Both the position numbers and the translations under genes were made by a program. 64,000 bases of DNA from Heterotrichella gracilis (taxonomy: Eukaryota; Sar; Xanthophyceae; Tribonematales; Xanthonemataceae): assembly GCA_032358255.1 (NCBI GenBank), contig JAULBX010028382.1:66329-130328 (forward strand), written 5' to 3'. Positions 58,101 to 64,000 of the stretch are shown here, piece after piece. The notes beneath the pieces are model-generated. The model made no database searches, was not told where the DNA came from, and was given only the letters and a program-made list of their open reading frames with translations. Each line of letters opens with the position of its first letter. The stretch's first letter is position 1.

Positions 58101-60616
58101 GGTGGTGTACCAGGTGGGGACCAGGGATGAACCTGCTCTTTGTACCAGGAATCGAAAATGAGAACCGAAATTAAATAGTGAAATTGAACTGAAAATTATT
58201 GTTCAGTCTTCAGACGTGGTGGTGCCGCAGGTGGGAACCAGGGATCAACCTGTTTCGTGTAGCAGGAAAGCGACAAATTTGTTGAAGGAGTTCATGACTC
58301 GTTCAAAATCCAACCAGGTCTTAGAATGTGCATGCTCCTTCTACCAAAACAACAACATTTATTCATCGTGACACATCAATGAGTAATCTGGTAATGGCAA
58401 TTTGTGATTGTGGCGCAGTTTGAGAGCCTGGCAGGGTTCAGCGCTGTGGTTGACAGGCTGGGGGAGTTCAGTGAGGCCATTGATGCGGCGGGCACCAGGG
58501 GGGCTGTAACAGCCAGCACAAGCACAAGCAAGGACGGGGAGGCGGAGGTGGAGCGGGGCCCAGTGGAGGGGCAGATCTTATTGGTGGATGTGGAGCCGCA
58601 AGGTGAGGGGTGGGGTGTGTGCATGCTATAGCCCTGAGCGTGGATTACCGACACATCAACATGCATGCAATCATGCTGTGGTCAAGGTCTGCCACTGATC
58701 TACCTGCATTGGTACAGGGGTCACTCGGAAGTTGGGTACATTCCGCCTTGCCCTGTCCCCTCTTGTGCCTTACCAGTGCCTTACTCGTGCCTTACCCTAT
58801 GCAGGGCCTCGGCTGCTTGACCTGGAGGGTGTCACCCTACGAACGCCTGACGGGAACAACACGCTCATCCACGACCTCAACCTACAGGTGATTTTGTGAT
58901 TGGGTTGAGGTTTGGGGATTAGGTTGTGGGGTTCTCAACGGGAACAGCACGCTTATCCATATGGTGAGGGGCTGTGAGGGGTGGGCATGTGAGGGGCGAC
59001 AAACGATGTGCTTCCACGCTTGGACCAAAAGCGCCCCTATAGGCATCCTGTAGCAGCACCCTGTAAACGTCCTGTTGCAACACGTGTAATAAATTCTCTC
59101 CCCCCAGCAGAGTGCCATGCTCATGCCTTTCCCCCCTTCCCTCCCCTTGCCAGGTGTCAGAAGGTGAGTCGCTGCTCATCATGGGCCCCAGCGGCACAGG
59201 CAAAACCTCGCTGCTGCGTGCGGTGGCGGGCCTGTGGAGCAATGGCGACGGCACCGTGCGGCGGCACGGGGAGCCAGTGGGGATCCATGGGAGCGATGGG
59301 GATATATTTTTCGTGCCCCAGAGACCCTACGTGGTGCTAGGAACCCTAAGGGACCAGCTGCTTTACCCTACCTGGGCCACGCTGGAGGCTGAGGAGGGGG
59401 GGGATGGGGAGGCGGGTGTGAGCGGGGAAGGGGACGGGAGCGTGGTTGTGAGGAGTGGAGCAAATGGCAGCGGAAATGGGAACGGGTAGGTTGTGCGGGG
59501 GGGTATTGCTGCCTTGACATGTTGTTGGAAATCCTAGCCTGCCGTCACTGGGTGTCTACCCATCCGTTGCGCAGCAGATGATTGCACTCAATGGTTACAT
59601 GCCCCGTCCATTTTTTAAAGGGCAGCTGAAATTCTATTTGAGTAGCCAATGAGGGCAAACCCAGAACCACCACAATTGACAGCACCCAACAGAGAACCTT
59701 ATTCATGGAAACATTTTGAGACTTTAACAAGTGACCGTCCGCTTCATGTGCAGCAACGGCGCCTCCTCCTCCTCCCCCTCCCGCCCCTCCCCCACCGGCG
59801 CCGCATCTTCCTCCCGCCCCTTCCCCACCGATGTGCAGATGGAGTCGGCGCTGCGGCGGGTACGGCTGGGTGGCCTGCTTGACCGTGTGAGCGAAGACTC
59901 TGGCGGGTGCGGGCTGGACTATGTGGCGGACTGGGCCACCATGCTGTCGCTGGGGGAGCAGCAGCGGCTGGCGTTTGCAAGGTGGGGGTGGGCAGGGTTG
60001 GGTGGATGGGCGGGAGGGATTTCGTGGTGGGAGTGAGGCATGGGCTGGGATAGGTGGGGCATGGGTGGGTGGGGCATGTGTGGGTGGGTGGGGTGGGGTG
60101 GATGGCGAGGAGGATTGCAGGGCACGTCGATGGGAGTCTGCTCAGGCCAGGCGCTTCAGGAGCGATTGGTTGGCGAGGCCATTGCTGTTACTGCATTGCT
60201 CAGCATGAACGTCACTACCTCCCTGGACATGCCACACACTTCCTATCCCCTGTATGCCCTGACGCCACACACACACATGCACACACACACGCACCACATT
60301 CTAGGGTTCTGCCCCCCCCCATTCAACCCCAATTTCCGCACCCCCCAGGGTCCTGCTCACCCAGCCACGCCTGGTCCTCATGGACGAATCCACATCTGCC
60401 CTTGACACCACCAACGAGCGCAGCCTGTACCGGGAGCTGGCAGCAGACAGCATCACCTACATCAGCGTGGGCCACAGACCCACCCTCACCGCCTACCACC
60501 AGAATGTGCTGCAGCTGGGGGGTCGTGGGGAGACAGAGGGTGGGGAGGAGGGGGTGGAGAGGCCCAGCTGGCGGTTGCTGAAGGCGGAGGAGGTGGTGGA
60601 GCCTGTGGGGGTGTGA
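55153..60616 (+). CDS. ABCD-like (YddA-type) half ABC transporter, probably plastid
   Basis: Half transporter with one membrane domain followed by one ATPase domain. Exons in phase: 55153-55437, 55743-55840, 56215-56493, 56977-57189, 57525-57689, 57978-58113, 58419-58602, 58805-58887, 59154-59485, 59754-59981, 60349-60616 (stop TGA). The first 75 residues are Ser/Arg-rich with little acid, like a plastid transit peptide. The membrane domain has YWTSSEEATAARWRL, LLGIPVFVFRDYYRD-type and EWRQWMTKDLTAKYF, typical of ABCD/YddA. The ATPase domain has Walker A GPSGTGKTS, Q-loop PQRPYVVLGTLRDQLLYP, signature LSLGEQQRLAFAR, Walker B LVLMDESTSALD and switch ISVGHRPTL. Odd: a Gly/Ser/Glu-rich insert of about 60 residues lies between Q-loop and signature, at an intron position. 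Closest known type is plant ABCD2; substrate unknown. Confidence 0.93.
58096..58267 (+). repeat. Two copies of the exon 6 end, ABC transporter gene
   Basis: The end of exon 6 and its donor (58096-58150) recur at 58213-58267, 117 bp apart, sharing GGTGG(T/G)-type and CCAGGGATxAACCTG sequence. Confidence 0.85.
58846..58965 (+). repeat. Partial copy of the exon 8 end, ABC transporter gene
   Basis: ACGGGAACAACACGCTCATCC in exon 8 recurs as ACGGGAACAGCACGCTTATCC about 87 bp downstream in the next intron. Confidence 0.85.
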
Positions 60617-61726
60617 GTGTTTTGCAATTGGATTATTGCACTTGGATCGTTGTGTATATTTTTGGTTGGGGTGAGGGGGAGCGGTTGAGTGGTTCCTCGT
60701 GAGGTCAAGGGGCGAGGTGGGTGTATTTTTACAGCAGGTGGTTGTTTTGGTAGTTGGGAGGTTTTGACTGGGAGATGGGGCCGGGTAGGAGGAATTCTGT
60801 AGTGTGTATCGCGTAATGCTGTTTGATTTGATGCGTGGAAGTGGCTGCCCTCCTGGCTGACAGGAATTGGTGTGGCCATTGTAGATTGCAATGCCCTAGG
60901 CCTGTTGGCCACCGAGGTTGCCAATTGTATTTTGATACCCTAATTTATCACGGTAATCACCAAATTTTGCTGTTGCATGGCAAATACCGCCAAGAGTCCG
61001 TGGCAACGAGATTAAGGAACAGTTCCTCCTGGTGAAAAGTTTAGGTGCAAGCCGAAGCTAGCGTGGGTTGTGGGTTGATGTGATCACCAAAAATAGCCTT
61101 GTAACATTGTGGCAACATATCAACGAGGACGACCCCCACACAGCTTTAGATACGTGGTGCGGATGCAATGGCCATGCATTGGCCAGATTTGCCGTCACCG
61201 GGGTTTAATATATCGGGGATAGGGGATGCAATACAAATTTGATGTAATTCCAATAACTGTGGTCCAAACCGTTTTCAAAGTATAAACAAGAGAACTCTGT
61301 TTCTGGGAATTCCCAGCAGGTTCATAAGGAGCCCGAAGGACCTAGGTTCTAGATAGGTTTGGTACAAGCATTGTGTGGAATGCGTGCATGTTGAAACAAG
61401 TTTTCAAGATGCATGCATGCATGTCGCCGAGGTGCACCTCTAGGAGAAGTCTTGCTCAACTGATGCATTGAAAGGGGTGCACGTAGACAACTAACTGCCG
61501 ATCTATATTTATTACCACGGACATCTGTCTCTGAAGCTGCGAAATTGATGTCAACTGTGACTTGACAAACAGGACGTTGTCAAGTTGAATCCTACCAAAG
61601 CCAACCAAAAGACGGCCACTGTGCAGGAGCAAGGCTGTTTGAAGCAGTGTGGAACGAGCTTTGCCTTAGTAACCAAAGTAACCAAGCGTAACCAACGTTA
61701 GTTTGCAGACAACACTGGCGGACGCA
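60617..61726. other. Region between ABC transporter and Gln-rich gene
   Basis: 3' flank of the ABC gene; 60617-60960 has a diverged twin at the window's end. TGTAAC at 61098-61103 may be the polyadenylation signal. The right part holds the promoter of the Gln-rich gene. No gene recognised. Confidence 0.45.
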
Positions 61727-63113
61727 ATGAGTGAAACTCCAGACGTCAAGGTGGAGCAGCGCCAAGAAACTGTGAAAAAAATGTAAGCGGCTTGTATTCC
61801 TGACTGTATTGTTAGACTTTTATCCATTTTTTTGCTTCCTGTGTCACACTCTGTGCTACTTGGTATATACAACTGTTGCTACGGAGCCAACACCCTGTGC
61901 AATGCAGCCTGGAAGCTGTCCTTGCCATCCACGGGCGCCCGGGGTGCAGGTGGAGCGGATATGAGCCAGCGTACGTCGCTGAACGGATGGAGCTGCGGGC
62001 TTACAGCAGGTCACGAACGGCGGTACGTCCTTCTGCTTGCTCCCCCATGCCCAGCCCATGCCGCAGCAATGTCACCATTGAACTGCCAATAACTTTGACC
62101 GCCCTCCCCTGCAGGAAGAATACCACCAGAGAGTCGTCTTGGGACTTTTCAGGGCCAAATACGAGCGTGAGTTTGGCCTGGTGCAGCAACCTGTGCCACA
62201 GCAAGGTCCAGTGCAGCATGCGCAGGTGGCGCAGGTGGTGCAGGTGGCACAGCAAGTGGCGCAGCAAGGTATATCGTTGCAGCAATGCATACTGGTGCAG
62301 CAAGCAGCGCACCAGATGGCGCAGCAAGTGGCGCAGCAAGGTACAGTGGAGCATGCGCAGGTGGCGCAGGTGGCACAGCAAGTGGCGCAGCAAGTGGTGC
62401 AGCAAGGTACGTATGGATACACTTTGCTGTGTCTTCCACCGGTACCTGCCCCTTCCTCCCTTGTGCACCATACCATGAGGGGCTCCCTGGTGCACGCGCA
62501 GGTGACTCGCGGCCTGCCATGGTACTGCAGCCTGTGACCATGGGACACCAGTGGAACGAGCTGAACATGCTGCAGCAGGCACCCGGGAGCGTTCTGGTGA
62601 TGCAGTATGCCCCTTTTAGCCTGGGGCAGCCGCCTGCTGTCGCTCCTCTCCCCTTGCCCTTCGAATTCCAGCAGGTGCAGCCGTTGCTCACCCATGACCA
62701 GTAGCAAGTCTTGGAGGCGGCAGTGCAGCAGCTGGAGGGAATGTGCCAAGACACATACATGCCCCTCCAGCAGCTGCAACAGCAGCAACTTCAACAGCTG
62801 CGCAAATCTGGTGCAGCCCTCATGATCAATCAGCCCCTGCAGGACGCACGCGATTGTGTGCTGTATTGCCAGCTGGCAAAAACACGCGTTCATTTACCAA
62901 TACTGCTCCCCCATGCAGGCCCCTGCCCCAGACCTCCTGCCCAGCGCCGATGACTGCGAACACAGCATGGATTCTGACACCTTTGCTGCGATGATCGACT
63001 TCTACCTGCTCTCTGGAGGGGACAACGGGGCACAGGAGCAGGCAGAGCAGGAGCATGAATCATGTAAGAGTCATGATGAACCAGATGACCCTGCCAGGCA
63101 GGATGGAGCATGA
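61727..63113 (+). CDS. Gln-rich protein of unknown function, model incomplete
   Basis: Candidate exons: 61727-61782 (MSETPDVKVEQRQETVKK), 61908-62009 (LEAVLAIHGRPGCRW, VAERMELRAYSR), 62115-62406 (EEYHQRVVLGLFRAKYEREF then VAQQ-type repeats), 62502 onward (VLQPVTMGHQWNELNMLQQ) and 62927-63113 ending DSDTFAAMIDFYLL and a TGA stop. The first two join in phase; the second and third do not, so an exon is missing or a frame is lost. The frame from 62502 meets a TAG at 62702-62704 between two glutamine codons, then continues Gln-rich; a 54-bp in-frame intron (62675-62728, CAG|GTGCAG to GTGCAG|CAG) would remove it. VAQ/QQ repeats suggest a nuclear transcription cofactor, but this is a guess. It could equally be a decaying gene, as it lies within a duplicated segment. 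Confidence 0.45.
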
Positions 63114-63306
63114 CGGCACTGCCCTCCTGTGCATGTCACTCCATGCACTTGCCTACTTTTGGGTTCATTTAATGGAAATGAACTACCAAGTTGGTTGAAC
63201 CTGCCCTGCCATGCTGCCGCACACAACAACACCTGACATAACCTGACATGCCAAATTCACTCAACACATGCTCATCCTTACCCACTTTTTCCTCTTCCCC
63301 CTCCAG

Positions 63307-63600
63307 GGTCCTCCTCATCCAGTCCCACCTAGTCCTCATGGACGAATCAACCTTGGCGCTTGACACCGCCAACGAGCGCAGCTTGTACCGGGAGCTGGCA
63401 GCAGACAGCATCACCTGTAGGCAACACATGTCGACATCAGCCTGGGGCACCGACCCACCCTCACCTCCAACCATTGTGAACATGCTGCAACTGGCGGTGG
63501 GAGGGGAATGGGGGGAGAGGCCAGTTGCTGAAGGCAGAGGAGGAAGTGGAGCCTGTTGCGAGTCACATGAGATGCGAGAGCGATGCAGGGTGAGGAGCAT
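63307..63600 (+). pseudogene. Decayed copy of the last exon of the ABC transporter
   Basis: Starting after an acceptor-like CTCCAG, it matches exon 60349-60616: RVLLIQSHLVLMDESTLALD beside RVLLTQPRLVLMDESTSALD, then the identical RSLYRELAADSIT. It then carries small insertions that disturb the frame, although the H-loop region (GTDPPSPPT beside GHRPTLTAY) and LQL end are still traceable. No other ABC exon precedes it, so it cannot make a transporter. Confidence 0.9.
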
Positions 63601-64000
63601 TGGGTGCGGGGCAGGGTGATCACATGACGGTATATAGAATGGACGCGTAAGCTTATCTCTGTGTGTACACCTCGTGGTGAGGGGTAAGTGAGGGGGATGC
63701 GTCGAGTGATCTGTGTGAGGTGGGTGTATTTGTACAGCACGGATTTGATTCAGTAGTTGGGATTATTGACTAGGGATAATCATTAGTTCCCTTCTTTTAT
63801 AAAGCATATCAGGAAAGACTTTCATAGAAATAACAGCGTGATGTAGCAAAGAAAAAGTCGATTTTTTGTTTGATGTGTGAAAGCGATTGTTCTCATCATG
63901 ATGTTTGGGATGGCCAATGTACGTTGAATGGCCTTAAAGTGTTGGTCACTGTAGTTGCCAATTTTGTATTGCATCACCCTTGGCTGTTGTTTGTCGCGAT
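63600..64000 (+). repeat. Copy of the ABC transporter 3' flank
   Basis: Similarity to 60617-60960 continues past the pseudo-exon: GAGGTGGGTGTATTT near 60711 and 63715, and GTTGCCAATTxTATT near 60916 and 63954. So the duplicated segment is at least 650 bp and runs to the window's edge. Confidence 0.75.

Noticed and set aside
62702-62704. TAG read as glutamine (altered genetic code)
   Set aside because: TAG is the terminal stop in EBP1, YOS1, the FYV7-like and the lumenal-protein genes of the same window.

Overview
This is nuclear DNA from a green-lineage alga. Evidence: every recognisable gene is split by many GT-AG introns with acceptors mostly ending in CAG. Plant-type telomere units (TTTAGGG / CCCTAAA) are scattered inside introns and gene flanks. 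The gene set is that of a photosynthetic eukaryote: a TGA-type bZIP with a DOG1-like region, a putative thylakoid-lumen protein, a plastid-type ABC half transporter, an LNK-like clock co-activator and an algal ovothiol synthase. The TGA-type bZIP and the LNK-like protein lean toward a streptophyte alga over a core chlorophyte, but the sequence alone does not settle this. All exon models were built by hand from GT-AG sites and checked for reading-phase agreement. First exons are often uncertain.

Left part (1-30 kb, low density): TGA-type bZIP (-, runs off the left edge), small lumenal protein (-), long Gln-rich LNK-like protein (-), spinster-type MFS transporter (+), short secreted protein (-), importin alpha (-). 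Middle (30-42 kb): a 13-exon ovothiol synthase OvoA (-) and two broken copies of an F-box/LRR-like gene in opposite orientation. Right part (43-61 kb, dense): six housekeeping genes in strictly alternating orientation: FYV7-like rRNA-processing factor (-), CobW/ZNG1-type GTPase (+), stand-alone GTP cyclohydrolase II (-), EBP1/PA2G4 (+), YOS1/IER3IP1 (-), ABCD-like ABC transporter (+). The three head-to-head gaps are nearly identical (746, 727 and 736 bp). The end (61.7-64 kb) holds a Gln-rich gene of unknown role and a decayed direct copy of the 3' end of the ABC transporter.

The most unusual feature is architectural. In at least six genes the edge of an exon, with its splice site and some intron, has been copied in tandem into the neighbouring intron, often two to four times, with periods of about 50-200 bp and frequent TTTAGGG-type tracts in the copied intron part. 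Several copies keep an open frame. This looks like a continuing process of intron growth by tandem duplication of exon-intron junctions. A second recurring element is a short dispersed imperfect palindrome built from ACCCT and AGGGT half-sites.

No integrated virus, LTR element, CRISPR array, rRNA or convincing tRNA gene was found.
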